From JAUNSR01 sp036655355 (lineage in GTDB: Bacteria > Bacteroidota > Bacteroidia > Bacteroidales > JAUNSR01), in NCBI GenBank assembly GCA_036655355.1, contig JAVVQG010000003.1, forward strand, positions 186,001-250,000: a DNA stretch of 64,000 bases, read 5' to 3'. This document shows positions 24,812 through 32,912 of the stretch, piece after piece (position 1 is the stretch's first letter; each line of letters opens with the position of its first letter). Position numbers and translations under genes: made by a program. A model generated the notes under the pieces. The model saw nothing but the letters and a program-made list of their open reading frames with translations. It made no database searches and was not told the origin of the DNA.

Positions 24812-24868
24812 CTAATAGGGTGGGTTTGGCTCTAAAAAGAGGAAGTGCAGTACTTTGATCTTTAGCAT
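24812..24868 (-). CDS. Possible 18-residue leader peptide between SAM-II aptamer and metK
   Basis: An ATG inside the 3' part of the SAM-II aptamer (AAAAAATGCTAAAG) opens an 18-codon frame, MLKIKVLHFLFLEPNPPY, ending at TAG. It lies about 140 nt ahead of metK. No Shine-Dalgarno is visible. The coincidence of start codon and aptamer could mean that SAM binding controls its translation, but a short chance frame in an A-rich conserved element is equally plausible. Confidence 0.25.
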   Translation of the reverse strand: MLKIKVLHFLFLEPNPPY

Positions 24869-24906
24869 TTTTTCGAGTGGTTGCAAGCGGCCAAATCCGT
24901 CCACAT
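24858..24906 (-). ncRNA. SAM-II riboswitch aptamer of metK
   Basis: On the minus strand: P1 5' arm GTGG, then ACGGATTTGGCCGCTTGCAA, P1 3' arm CCAC, then TCGAAAAAATGCTAAAG. This follows the SAM-II pattern stem-GATTTnnCCGn-TTGCA-stem-AAAnnnGCTAAA known from Alphaproteobacteria and Bacteroidota. It begins about 10 nt after the expected transcription start. Unlike classical SAM-II elements it is not next to the start codon: about 190 nt separate it from metK. Confidence 0.85.
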
Positions 24907-24921
24907 TCTTTTCATACGCTG

Positions 24922-24929
24922 CAAAAGTA
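24922..24929 (-). promoter_or_regulatory. -7 box (TACTTTTG) of the metK transcript
   Basis: TACTTTTG on the minus strand ends 16 bp before the aptamer and lies after the folK stop codon, so metK has its own promoter with the riboswitch at its 5' end. No clear -33 TTG at 20 bp. Confidence 0.6.
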
Positions 24930-24949
24930 AAGAAAAAATCAAAACCATC

Positions 24950-25480
24950 TTATCTTTCAATAAGTTTTGTGATTTCCGCTAAACTTTTTAAAAGTACGGG
25001 GTGTATCTTTTCCGGTTCTATTTCGGAAAGGGGATCCATCACGAAGGTGCGTTTGTGCATGAGGGGATGGGGAATGACGAGGTTTTCGACGTTCATCACC
25101 ACCGGTTTTCCGGGGCCCGTCAGTGGGGCGTCGGGAGTGTTTAAATCTGTTTCGTCCGCGTCGATCTGATCGATCAGTAAGAGGTCGATATCAATGATTC
25201 GGTCGGCATAGGAGCCGTTCGATTTGGCGGTTCGTCCGATTTCCCGTTCAATCTCCTGCGTAAGCTTTAACATTTCAAGCGGAGTGAAAGTGGTGATCAG
25301 TGCGATGCAGCCATTTACGAATTCGTTTTCCGACTCGAATCCCCAAGGTTCGGTATGATAAAAAGAGGAGCGGGAAATCACCTTTCCCGCTCGCTCATTT
25401 AATATATCGATCGCCTGTTCCAGGTTCAAGGTGGGATTCCCCAGGTTTGAACCGAGACTAAGGTAAATCTTGTAAACCAT
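24950..25480 (-). CDS. folK: 2-amino-4-hydroxy-6-hydroxymethyldihydropteridine pyrophosphokinase FolK
   Basis: 176 residues. The protein opens with KIYLSLGSNLGNP, the HPPK signature. The metal-binding stretch YADRIIDIDLLLID supplies two catalytic aspartates, and PHPLMHKRTFVMDPLSEIEP is the C-terminal family motif. It transfers pyrophosphate from ATP to the pterin alcohol in folate synthesis (cytoplasm). The start codon is 10 bp after the queA stop, so the two are cotranscribed. Length is slightly above the E. coli enzyme (159). Confidence 0.96.
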   Translation of the reverse strand: MVYKIYLSLGSNLGNPTLNLEQAIDILNERAGKVISRSSFYHTEPWGFESENEFVNGCIALITTFTPLEMLKLTQEIEREIGRTAKSNGSYADRIIDIDLLLIDQIDADETDLNTPDAPLTGPGKPVVMNVENLVIPHPLMHKRTFVMDPLSEIEPEKIHPVLLKSLAEITKLIER

Positions 25481-25490
25481 TTACTTAAAA

Positions 25491-26546
25491 TCAGATGATC
25501 AACATTGCATCGCCGTAAGCGCCGAATCGGTAACCCTCTTTGATTGCGATCTGATACGCTTTCATCACCAAGTCATAATCTCCGAAAGCAGCCGTCATCA
25601 TCAACATGGTTGACATCGGCAGGTGGAAATTCGTTACCAGGCTGTCGGCAACGGAGAACTCGTAAGGAGGGAAGATGAACTTGTTCGTCCAACCCGAATA
25701 CGGTTTCAGATGCCCGTCGGTGCTCACCGTACTTTCAATGGCGCGCATCACAGATGTACCAACGGCACAGATGCGTCTTTTCTCGTCTTTCGCCTCGTTT
25801 ACCAGTTTCACGATTTCCGGACCCACGTACATCTGTTCGGAATCCATTTTGTGTTTGGTAAGGTCTTCCACGTCGATTTCACGGAAGTTTCCAAGACCTG
25901 AATGCAACGTCAGGAAGCCGTATTCGATCCCTTTGATCTCCATACGTTTCATCAGTTCGCGGCTGAAATGCAGTCCGGCAGCAGGAGCCACCACGGCACC
26001 TTCGTTTTTGGCGAAGATGTTCTGGTAACGCTCTTCATCTTCCGGTTCGGCTTCGCGTTTCTCCTTCATATAAGGAGGAATCGGCGTTTTGCCCAGTGCA
26101 TAAAGCGCATTTTTGAACTCCTCGTGCGTACCGTCATACAAGAAGCGTAGGGTACGGCCGCGGGAAGTGGTATTATCGATTACCTCGGCAACCATTGAAT
26201 CGTCGTCACCGAAATACAATTTGTTACCGATACGGATTTTACGGGCAGGATCAACCAACACATCCCAAAGGCGGTGTTCTTCATTCAGTTCGCGAAGAAG
26301 GGTAACCTGAATCTTTGCGCCGGTTTTCTCTTTATTTCCTTCCAGATGTGCAGGGAAAACCTTGGTATCGTTGAATACGAATACGTCTTTATCGTCGAAG
26401 TATTCCAGGATATCTTTGAATACGCGATGCTCGATTTCGCCGGTAGCTCTGTGAATCACCATCATGCGTGATTCATCGCGATTTTTAACCGGGTGCAGCG
26501 CAATCAGCTCCTCAGGCAATTTAAATTTGAATTGCGATAATTTCAT
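25491..26546 (-). CDS. queA: S-adenosylmethionine:tRNA ribosyltransferase-isomerase QueA
   Basis: 351 residues, normal length. QueA uses SAM as a ribosyl donor to make epoxyqueuosine at tRNA position 34. Recognisable blocks: FKFKLPEELIALHPVKNRDESRMMVI at the N-terminus, NDTKVFPAHLEGNKEKTGAKI near 58-78, PAAGLHFSRELM near 187-198, and HSGLGNFREIDVEDLTKHKM near 215-234, then THFHLPMSTMLMM-like NFHLPMSTMLMMTAAFG near the end. It follows truB after 140 bp, which contains a small perfect hairpin, and precedes folK by 10 bp. Confidence 0.97.
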   Translation of the reverse strand: MKLSQFKFKLPEELIALHPVKNRDESRMMVIHRATGEIEHRVFKDILEYFDDKDVFVFNDTKVFPAHLEGNKEKTGAKIQVTLLRELNEEHRLWDVLVDPARKIRIGNKLYFGDDDSMVAEVIDNTTSRGRTLRFLYDGTHEEFKNALYALGKTPIPPYMKEKREAEPEDEERYQNIFAKNEGAVVAPAAGLHFSRELMKRMEIKGIEYGFLTLHSGLGNFREIDVEDLTKHKMDSEQMYVGPEIVKLVNEAKDEKRRICAVGTSVMRAIESTVSTDGHLKPYSGWTNKFIFPPYEFSVADSLVTNFHLPMSTMLMMTAAFGDYDLVMKAYQIAIKEGYRFGAYGDAMLII

Positions 26547-26608
26547 TTATATATAATTTATTTTTTACATTAAAGTATAAATGCGCCATCTATATGCCTT
26601 CTATTGGG

Positions 26609-26630
26609 TAGCTCAACTTTAAGTGAGCTA
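26609..26630. repeat. Small perfect inverted repeat between truB and queA
   Basis: TAGCTCA (26609-26615) and TGAGCTA (26624-26630) with an 8-nt loop. No T-run follows directly. It could be an mRNA processing or stability element. Confidence 0.45.
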
Positions 26631-26686
26631 TGGCGATTACATATGTATCTCTATTTATTTTTTTTAAACAAGGTTGAATGCGTCAT

Positions 26687-27379
26687 TTACATGACACTAT
26701 CCAGGAATTCATCGATCTTGTCTGCATCCTGACATTGTGCCAGGGTTACATCTCCGATTCGGGTACGGATCAATCCGGTCAAGTGGGCTCCGCTGCCAAG
26801 CGCTTCACCAATGTCGCGAGCCAAGGCGCGGATATAAGTTCCTTTGCTACAAACCACGCGGATGGTGATTTCCGGGAGGTCGTAACTGAGCAATTCTATC
26901 TCATCTATAACAAGCTCTTTGGCCTTTAGTTCAACTTCTTCTCCCTTGCGAGCCAGCTCATAAGCGCGCTTGCCGTCAACCTTCACCGCCGAATAGATGG
27001 GAGGGACCTGCCAGATGCTGCCTATGAATTTTTTCAGTGTGTCTTCCACCAGCTCACGGTTGATGTGGGCGGTTTCAAACGTTTTGTCAACCTCTGTTTC
27101 CTGATCGAAAGAGGGGGTGGTTTCGCCCAATCGCAGGGTAGCCACATACTCTTTGGTCTGATATTGGAAACTCTCAATCTGTTTGGTGGCTTTTCCGGTG
27201 CAGATGATCATCACGCCCGAAGCGAGGGGATCAAGGGTACCGGCATGTCCGACCTTAAACTTTTTCACGTTCAACCGTCTGCTTAGTCGGTTGCGGATCT
27301 GTTTTACCAGGTAAAACGAAGTCCAGTGAAGCGGTTTATTAAAATATAAAACTTCTCCTTCTATAAAATCCATCTTCAA
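26687..27379 (-). CDS. truB: tRNA pseudouridine(55) synthase TruB
   Basis: 230 residues, slightly short of E. coli TruB (314), as is common where the C-terminal PUA domain is reduced. The catalytic Asp is in KVGHAGTLDPLASGVMI near residues 42-58. Further family blocks are KEYVATLRLGETTPSFDQE and VPPIYSAVKVDGKRAYELAR. It isomerises U55 in the T loop of most tRNAs. The start may be Met1 or Met3 (27373). It follows uppP by 26 bp in a ftsX-DUF3098-uppP-truB run that I regard as one operon. Confidence 0.96.
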   Translation of the reverse strand: MKMDFIEGEVLYFNKPLHWTSFYLVKQIRNRLSRRLNVKKFKVGHAGTLDPLASGVMIICTGKATKQIESFQYQTKEYVATLRLGETTPSFDQETEVDKTFETAHINRELVEDTLKKFIGSIWQVPPIYSAVKVDGKRAYELARKGEEVELKAKELVIDEIELLSYDLPEITIRVVCSKGTYIRALARDIGEALGSGAHLTGLIRTRIGDVTLAQCQDADKIDEFLDSVM

Positions 27380-27405
27380 TAATTGATTAAATGCAGCCTA
27401 TACGC

Positions 27406-28209
27406 TTAACCTAAAAACGTATATAGCAACGCGATCGTTCCCACGATTGCACAATAAATGGCGAAATAAACGAGTTTGCCGTTTTTCACCAATTTCAGCA
27501 TCCATTTACAGGCGATTGTACCGGAAATGAAAGCCGCAAGGAATCCCACTACGAGCGAAACCGTCGGAATGGAGGTTCCTTCGGAAGCGGGTGCCGATAA
27601 TCCTTTGATCAGGTCCAGCAGCGCTTCGCCCAAGATCGGAGGGATTACCATCAGGAACGAAAACTTCGCCACCTGTTCTTTTTTATCGCCTAAAAGAAGT
27701 CCCGTACCAATCGTCGAGCCCGAACGGGATAGTCCCGGAAGCACCGCTACCGCCTGTGCCAGACCGATGATAAAGGCATCTTTGTAAGTTATGTTCTCTT
27801 TCTGACGGGGTTTGGCATAATAGGCGAACGACAGCAAAGCCGCGGTCACCCAAAGGCAGATCCCCACAACCAGCAGGCCGTCGCCGAAAAGCGCCTCCAC
27901 CTGATCCTTGAAGAATACGCCCACAATCCCTACGGGAATCATGGAGATCACGATTTTCGTGACATACTTCGTTTCTTCGTTCCACTTAAAGCTGAAAAAT
28001 CCTTTGAAAAGAATCTCCACCTCTTTCCATAAAACCACGATCGTACTCAATACGGTTGCCGCATGAACGACTACCGCAAACGTTAGGTTTTCTTCTCCTT
28101 GCACTCCTAAAATAGCACTTGCGATCTCTAAATGTCCGCTACTACTGATGGGAAGGTACTCAGCCAATCCTTGTACCACACCCATGATCAACGCTTCAAT
28201 CCAATTCAT
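27406..28209 (-). CDS. uppP: Undecaprenyl-diphosphatase UppP (BacA)
   Basis: 267 residues with about eight transmembrane helices. The family motifs are complete: GVVQGLAEYLPISSSGHLEI at 11-30, with the catalytic Glu, and LPGLSRSGSTIGTGLLLG near 158-175. The enzyme dephosphorylates undecaprenyl diphosphate at the outer face of the inner membrane to recycle the lipid carrier for peptidoglycan and glycan synthesis. The start codon lies 2 bp after the DUF3098 stop, so translation is probably coupled. Confidence 0.97.
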   Translation of the reverse strand: MNWIEALIMGVVQGLAEYLPISSSGHLEIASAILGVQGEENLTFAVVVHAATVLSTIVVLWKEVEILFKGFFSFKWNEETKYVTKIVISMIPVGIVGVFFKDQVEALFGDGLLVVGICLWVTAALLSFAYYAKPRQKENITYKDAFIIGLAQAVAVLPGLSRSGSTIGTGLLLGDKKEQVAKFSFLMVIPPILGEALLDLIKGLSAPASEGTSIPTVSLVVGFLAAFISGTIACKWMLKLVKNGKLVYFAIYCAIVGTIALLYTFLG

Positions 28210-28211
28210 TC

Positions 28212-28469
28212 TTATTCGTTAATGGTGTTAGTTTCTGCGGCTTGTTTGTTTTTGTCTTTCACGAGAATACCTACGATCATCAGGATATAGCCGACCCAGC
28301 AAAGGTTCGGGCCGATCACGATTCTTCTGAAGCTGAAGATTGAAGGGTCAAACGTTTCCATCGTGGAGCTGCTTCCTCCCATCAGGATAAACCCGATCAT
28401 GATAATCGCAAAGGCGATTCCCATGATGATAAAGTTGGTTTTACCCAACGCAAAATTCTTTTTTTCCAT
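28212..28469 (-). CDS. DUF3098 small membrane protein
   Basis: 85 residues from MEKKNFALGKTNF. A longer frame to 28499 would overlap ftsX and adds ten unlikely residues. Two transmembrane helices (IIMGIAFAIIMIGFILMGG and WVGYILMIVGILV) flank a conserved loop, DPSIFSFRRIVIGP, typical of DUF3098 in Bacteroidota. Function unknown. Its constant position between ftsX and uppP in this phylum suggests a role in cell-wall or division processes, but this is inference. Confidence 0.9.
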   Translation of the reverse strand: MEKKNFALGKTNFIIMGIAFAIIMIGFILMGGSSSTMETFDPSIFSFRRIVIGPNLCWVGYILMIVGILVKDKNKQAAETNTINE

Positions 28470-28491
28470 ATAGTTTAAAATGATATTAAGC

Positions 28492-29373
28492 TTACACAAG
28501 GTACATATCGTCTGATTTCATCCGGATGTAGCGGTTCGCGGCAAAGAACGAGGCGATTCCCGTAATGAGGATGCCCAATCCCAGGATGATGGCGAAGACG
28601 ATGCCCAGCAACTCGGGGGTGATCAGCGCACCGAATCCCAGAAACTCACTCATCAGGTAGCGGATGAGTCCGGTCAGCATCGCCATCGCCAAGAGTGAAG
28701 CGACGATGCCGCTCAGGATATTCGAGAGCAGGAACGGTCTGCGGATGAATGCCGGAGTGGCTCCCACCAGACGCATGGTATTGATTAGAAAGCGTTTAGA
28801 ATAAACACTTAGGCGTACCGTATTGTTTATCAGCGTAAAAGAAATCGTCATTAGGATGACGGCGAGTCCCAAAAGTACCATCCCCGCACGGCGCATGTTG
28901 TCATTGACCAGTTGCACGACATCTTTCCGGTAGTTGAATTCCTGAATTCCGGAAGAGAGGGCGCGGATGCTCTGTTCGATCTGTACGATGCTGTCGTTGT
29001 TGGCATAGGGGGAATGGAGTTTCACCTCGAATGAGGCCTGCAAAGGGTTGAATCCCAGAAACTCCTCGGGATTTTCGCCCAACTCGGCCGAGAGCTCTTT
29101 GAGCGCATCCTCTTTGCTGATGTATTGTACGTTTTTGACGAATTCTGCTTTGGCAAACGTTCGTTGCAGTTTCTGCACTTCCTCTTTTTTGATGTTATCC
29201 TGAAGTACTACCGAGAATCCGATGTTCTCTTTCACCATCACGGACACTTCGTTGGCCAGTACGGCAAGAAATGCGATGAGTCCGAGGACGAAAAGTACCA
29301 GTGAGATGCTGATGGTGGAGGTTAACCGGGCATTGATAAACTTTCCGCGGGTTTTTGCAGGCTGTTTGCTCAT
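28492..29373 (-). CDS. ftsX: Cell-division ABC transporter permease FtsX
   Basis: 293 residues with the FtsX topology: a cytoplasmic N-terminus, TM1 (ISISLVLFVLGLIAFLAVLA, about 17-36), a periplasmic domain up to about 165 and three more TM helices in the second half (GMVLLGLAVILMTISFTLI, ILSGIVASLLAMAMLTGLI, LLGIVFAIILGLGILITGI). With FtsE it couples ATP use to activation of peptidoglycan hydrolases at the septum. ftsE is not adjacent, which is usual in Bacteroidota. It is the first gene of the run ftsX-DUF3098-uppP-truB. Confidence 0.95.
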   Translation of the reverse strand: MSKQPAKTRGKFINARLTSTISISLVLFVLGLIAFLAVLANEVSVMVKENIGFSVVLQDNIKKEEVQKLQRTFAKAEFVKNVQYISKEDALKELSAELGENPEEFLGFNPLQASFEVKLHSPYANNDSIVQIEQSIRALSSGIQEFNYRKDVVQLVNDNMRRAGMVLLGLAVILMTISFTLINNTVRLSVYSKRFLINTMRLVGATPAFIRRPFLLSNILSGIVASLLAMAMLTGLIRYLMSEFLGFGALITPELLGIVFAIILGLGILITGIASFFAANRYIRMKSDDMYLV

Positions 29374-29442
29374 TTCTTTAATCTTATCTTTAATCCTAAA
29401 TAGGGTCTTAATGGAAGCCGTACGTCGTAACGTCGGGTTTCT

Positions 29443-30336
29443 TTATCTCTTTTTCAAAACATAGATAATCGAACTGCTTTGTACCGGATCGGGAAGCGCC
29501 TTAGCCAAAGCCAGGGTACCGCGCATCATTCCCCGGAGGAAAGGCAGGTTGTTACCTTTGTATTTTTCGCTCAGCATCGATACGTAGAACGCATCGAAAG
29601 GCATCGGGGCGAATTTCTCGATACGGAATCCTTCGCGGGCAGCCAATCGACCGAACATATCGGGCGAAAAGTGCCAAAGGTGACGTGGTACGTCGAACGC
29701 TCCCCAATACGCTTGGTAATGATTCGCATCGTAAGAGGCGCTGTTGGGAAGGGCGATGACCAACGTGCCGTTTTCCGCAAGCAATTGCCGCAAGCGGGCG
29801 AATGTGCCGGAGAGGTCCTGCAGGTGTTCCAACACATGCCAAAGGGTGATCACATTGAATTTTCCGTTTTCCCGAACCTCTTTCAGGTCCGAAAGCACGT
29901 TCAGTCCGAAATGTTCGGCAGCGGCCTTCGCAGCGCCCCGGTTCTTTTCCACGCCCAGTGTTTGCCAGCCACGGGAGTGCATGGTGTTCAGAAAATATCC
30001 CGTTCCGCAGCCGATGTCCAGTATTCTACCTTTCCGCACGCCGCTCACCTGTTCCACCATCCGCGCCTTTTTCCGCAACATGTAGGAACGAACCAGGTGA
30101 TACACTTTGTTCATAGCTCCCTTGCGGGTGTCGGAGTGGGAAACGTAATCCGATGATTCGTAGTATTTTCCGATCTCACTTTCGTCCGGAAAGTCTTGCG
30201 TGAAAAGGAATCCGCAATGTTCACATCGAACGATTTTATACGTTTCGCCCGTCGCATAATGATCGGTGCAATTCAGAAAAGGGCTTGTTGCGCTTTGTTG
30301 ACAGACCGGACAATCATTCAAATGTATTTTTTGCAT
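29443..30336 (-). CDS. Class I SAM-dependent methyltransferase with N-terminal zinc-ribbon
   Basis: 297 residues. The N-terminus has two Cys pairs, CPVC at 9-12 and CEHC near 38-41, forming a likely zinc ribbon. A Rossmann methyltransferase fold follows, with motif I ILDIGCGTGYFLNTM near 105-119, motif II LGVEKN and the post-motif WHVLEHLQD near 165-173. This architecture (Methyltransf_23 type) is frequent in glycan or secondary-metabolite clusters, but here it stands between ftsX and miaB. The substrate is unknown. It lies 69 bp before ftsX in the same direction and could share its transcript. Confidence 0.88.
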   Translation of the reverse strand: MQKIHLNDCPVCQQSATSPFLNCTDHYATGETYKIVRCEHCGFLFTQDFPDESEIGKYYESSDYVSHSDTRKGAMNKVYHLVRSYMLRKKARMVEQVSGVRKGRILDIGCGTGYFLNTMHSRGWQTLGVEKNRGAAKAAAEHFGLNVLSDLKEVRENGKFNVITLWHVLEHLQDLSGTFARLRQLLAENGTLVIALPNSASYDANHYQAYWGAFDVPRHLWHFSPDMFGRLAAREGFRIEKFAPMPFDAFYVSMLSEKYKGNNLPFLRGMMRGTLALAKALPDPVQSSSIIYVLKKR

Positions 30337-30530
30337 AACAGACTCTTTTCCGTGATGAATAAGACAGAGGTTTTAACAAAAAACTTCAGGATGTAAAAGC
30401 TCCTTTTTAATAAAAAATAAAGGGTGCAGTTTTATCCTTAAGTTGTTGCAAAAGAACAAATATTTTAGGAGATAACACCGTTAAAAAAAGTTATCTATTT
30501 ATTTAGTTGTAAAGGAGCTACGTTGTTCTT

Positions 30531-30567
30531 AAAACAAAAGAGGATACGCCTTGCGGCATATCCTCTT
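30531..30567 (-). terminator. Terminator of miaB
   Basis: Stem AAGAGGATA...GCC with GGC...TATCCTCTT (one mismatch, loop TTGC), followed by TTTTGTTTT on the minus strand. Confidence 0.88.
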
Positions 30568-30594
30568 GTATATCGATAAAGAGAAAGCGGAAAA

Positions 30595-31959
30595 TTATTC
30601 TACGATTTCGCCCAACAACGTCGCCGATGAGACTTCCAAGACACGCACATTGACCAATTGGCCGATGTGATGACCGTTTTTAGGGAAGACCACCACTTTG
30701 TTTTGACTGGTACGACCGTACAGGTTTTCACGAGATTTTTTAGAGAAACCTTCCACAAGCACTTCGAATGTCTTGCCTACGTCGCGCAGGTTGCTTTCGT
30801 AAGCGAGACGGCGCTGTAGTTCGATAATCTCCTGAAGGCGGCGTACTTTCTCCTCTTCGCTGATGTTATCGGGAAGTTTCTTGGCCGCATAGGTACCCGG
30901 ACGTTCCGAATATTTAAAGTTGAAAGCAAAATCAAATTGAACTTCTTCCATTAGCGAAAGCGTCTGTGCGTGGTCTTCGAGCGTTTCGTTGTGGAATCCG
31001 CAGAAAACGTCTGTCGAGATACCGCAGTCAGGCAGGATTCGACGAATGGCCGCGATTCTTTCAAGATACCATTCGCGGGTGTATTTGCGGTTCATCAAGC
31101 GCAGGATCTCGGTACTTCCCGATTGTACCGGCAAGTGGATGTGACGACAGATGTTGGGATAGGCAGCCATCGCTTCGATGATTTCGTCGCTCATGTCTTT
31201 CGGATGCGACGTGCTGAAGCGGATTCGGATATCCGGTGCGGCTTCCGCTACCAAACGAAGCAATGCTGCAAAATCCACGCGTTGTCCCTCCTCTTCGTAA
31301 AGGTAAGAGTTCACGTTCTGTCCCAGCAACGTCACTTCTTTGAAGTTTTTCGCACGCAGGTCTTCAAGCTCTTTCAAGATGCTCTGCGGTTCGCGACTTC
31401 TTTCACGTCCTCTGGTGTAAGGCACGATGCAGTAGGTACAGAAATTATTGCAACCGCGCATGATGGAGATGAATCCCGAGATGCGGTTTCCGCCGATGCG
31501 CGAAGGGATGATCTCACGGTAAGTCTCGTCCGTAGAGAGTTTCACATTGATCGCTTTTTCGCCGCGTTCTACCGATCCCACCAGGTTCGGAAGATCCAAA
31601 TAGGCGTCGGGACCCGCAACCAAGTCAACTTGATAATTGTCAATCAACTCATCCTTTACACGTTCCGCCATGCAGCCGAGCACCCCTACCACGAGGTTTT
31701 TCTTCTTTTTGCGAAGCGCGCTAAAATACTGGAGACGTCCTACGATCTTCTGTTCCGCATTATCACGGATCGAACAGGTGTTAACAAGAATGGCATCCGC
31801 CTCCTCGATGTTCTCCGTAATTGAATAACCATCCATCTGCATTACAGATGCAACAACCTCGCTGTCAGCTACATTCATCTGGCAACCATACGTCTCAATA
31901 AATAATTTCTTCTCCTCTGGAGTAGCAGATTTAAAGTCTGCTTCCTGTGCTTCTTTCAT
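30595..31959 (-). CDS. miaB: tRNA-2-methylthio-N6-dimethylallyladenosine synthase MiaB
   Basis: 454 residues with the three MiaB domains. The N-terminal methylthiotransferase domain binds one cluster through Cys in ETYGCQMN, NTCSIR and GCMAERV. The radical SAM core binds the second through CNNFCTYC near 172-179, followed by PYTRGRERSR. The C-terminal TRAM domain ends in EVLVEG...GRTSQNKVVVF. The enzyme adds a methylthio group to i6A37 of tRNAs reading UNN codons. A DNA terminator follows. It is separated by 258 bp from the methyltransferase gene, so it is likely monocistronic. Confidence 0.97.
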   Translation of the reverse strand: MKEAQEADFKSATPEEKKLFIETYGCQMNVADSEVVASVMQMDGYSITENIEEADAILVNTCSIRDNAEQKIVGRLQYFSALRKKKKNLVVGVLGCMAERVKDELIDNYQVDLVAGPDAYLDLPNLVGSVERGEKAINVKLSTDETYREIIPSRIGGNRISGFISIMRGCNNFCTYCIVPYTRGRERSREPQSILKELEDLRAKNFKEVTLLGQNVNSYLYEEEGQRVDFAALLRLVAEAAPDIRIRFSTSHPKDMSDEIIEAMAAYPNICRHIHLPVQSGSTEILRLMNRKYTREWYLERIAAIRRILPDCGISTDVFCGFHNETLEDHAQTLSLMEEVQFDFAFNFKYSERPGTYAAKKLPDNISEEEKVRRLQEIIELQRRLAYESNLRDVGKTFEVLVEGFSKKSRENLYGRTSQNKVVVFPKNGHHIGQLVNVRVLEVSSATLLGEIVE

Positions 31960-32227
31960 TTGTTTTTAATTAAAATATGTTTGTAATGGTGTTTTTAGCG
32001 GAAATATTATAAAAAAAATCTAAAAATAATTTTGAAATAATTTGTTTAAAAAAAACAAAATGCATTACTTTGCTAGTGCAAACAAAAAATGAAAATTTTT
32101 TCATAGTTAAGGTTTAGGTTAAATAAGGAAGAGGTGGCTGTGAAGTTACCTCTTTTCTTTTTATCGCCCGAACCTACTGTTTTTTATGTGGTTATTGCTA
32201 AATTTGGGAACAAAAATACAAAAACAC

Positions 32228-32740
32228 ATGAAGAATTTAGAGGAGTTACTACCGATTCTCATTATTTTAATAGGACTGTTAAATGTTATTTTCAAGGCTT
32301 TTTCCAAAAAGAAGGGAAAAGATGAGCCTGTAAAACCCACTCGGTCCGTTTCCCGAAAAACCGCACCTCCTGTTTCCACCGCCCCTTCGCAAGAAGATCA
32401 ATGGTGGCTCGAAGAGGTATTCGGTATCCCTGCTACGGAAAAGCAACCCGTGCCTGTTGCTGAAAAACAATCTCCGATTAAATCGATTCCAAATAAGAAA
32501 CCTGTCGTGAAAGAGTCGTTGCAAACCCAACGCGATAACATGCGTAAAGCGGACGGTCCCTCTTTTTCTGCCGCTTCAAAGACGAAAAAGAGCGATGAGA
32601 TGATGAAGCCGATGGAGAAGATGAAAGTGGAAAGCGTGCATTCCGCTGCAGCCGGCTCTATGGGGCGTTTGTTTCAAAACCGCGAGGATCTGAAACGTGC
32701 CGTGGTGATGAAAGAGATTTTATCCAGGAAATTCGATTAA
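32228..32740 (+). CDS. Unrecognised single-pass membrane protein with charged cytoplasmic tail
   Basis: 170 residues from the ATG at 32228; an earlier in-frame start at 32186 would add 14 residues ahead of the membrane segment and looks wrong. Residues 6-22 (ELLPILIILIGLLNVIF) form one helix, followed by basic AFSKKKGKDE, so the tail is cytoplasmic. The tail is long, Lys/Pro/Ser-rich and probably disordered (about 30-140), with a short aromatic motif QWWLEEVFGIP and a conserved-looking end, LFQNREDLKRAVVMKEILSRKFD. I know similar proteins only as hypothetical in Bacteroidales. The next gene, a CoA-transferase, is 172 bp downstream in the same direction; a link is not evident. Confidence 0.75.
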   Translation: MKNLEELLPILIILIGLLNVIFKAFSKKKGKDEPVKPTRSVSRKTAPPVSTAPSQEDQWWLEEVFGIPATEKQPVPVAEKQSPIKSIPNKKPVVKESLQTQRDNMRKADGPSFSAASKTKKSDEMMKPMEKMKVESVHSAAAGSMGRLFQNREDLKRAVVMKEILSRKFD

Positions 32741-32849
32741 TATTCACAATAAATCGCTTTTGCGCCGGCCGGAGCGATACCCGATTGGGTATTAGGAGAT
32801 TCAACTAAATTATTTTGCGGTTTGAGGGCGATTGAATGGAATTAATTTT

Positions 32850-32857
32850 TACATTTG
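32850..32857 (+). promoter_or_regulatory. -7 box (TACATTTG) ahead of the CoA-transferase gene
   Basis: TACATTTG fits TAnnTTTG 55 bp ahead of the ATG. A TTTG lies 25 bp upstream, longer than the ideal spacing. Confidence 0.4.
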
Positions 32858-32912
32858 GATTCTAACTTTATACAAATGATTTAAATCTTAATCTAAAATA
32901 CTTAAACACATT

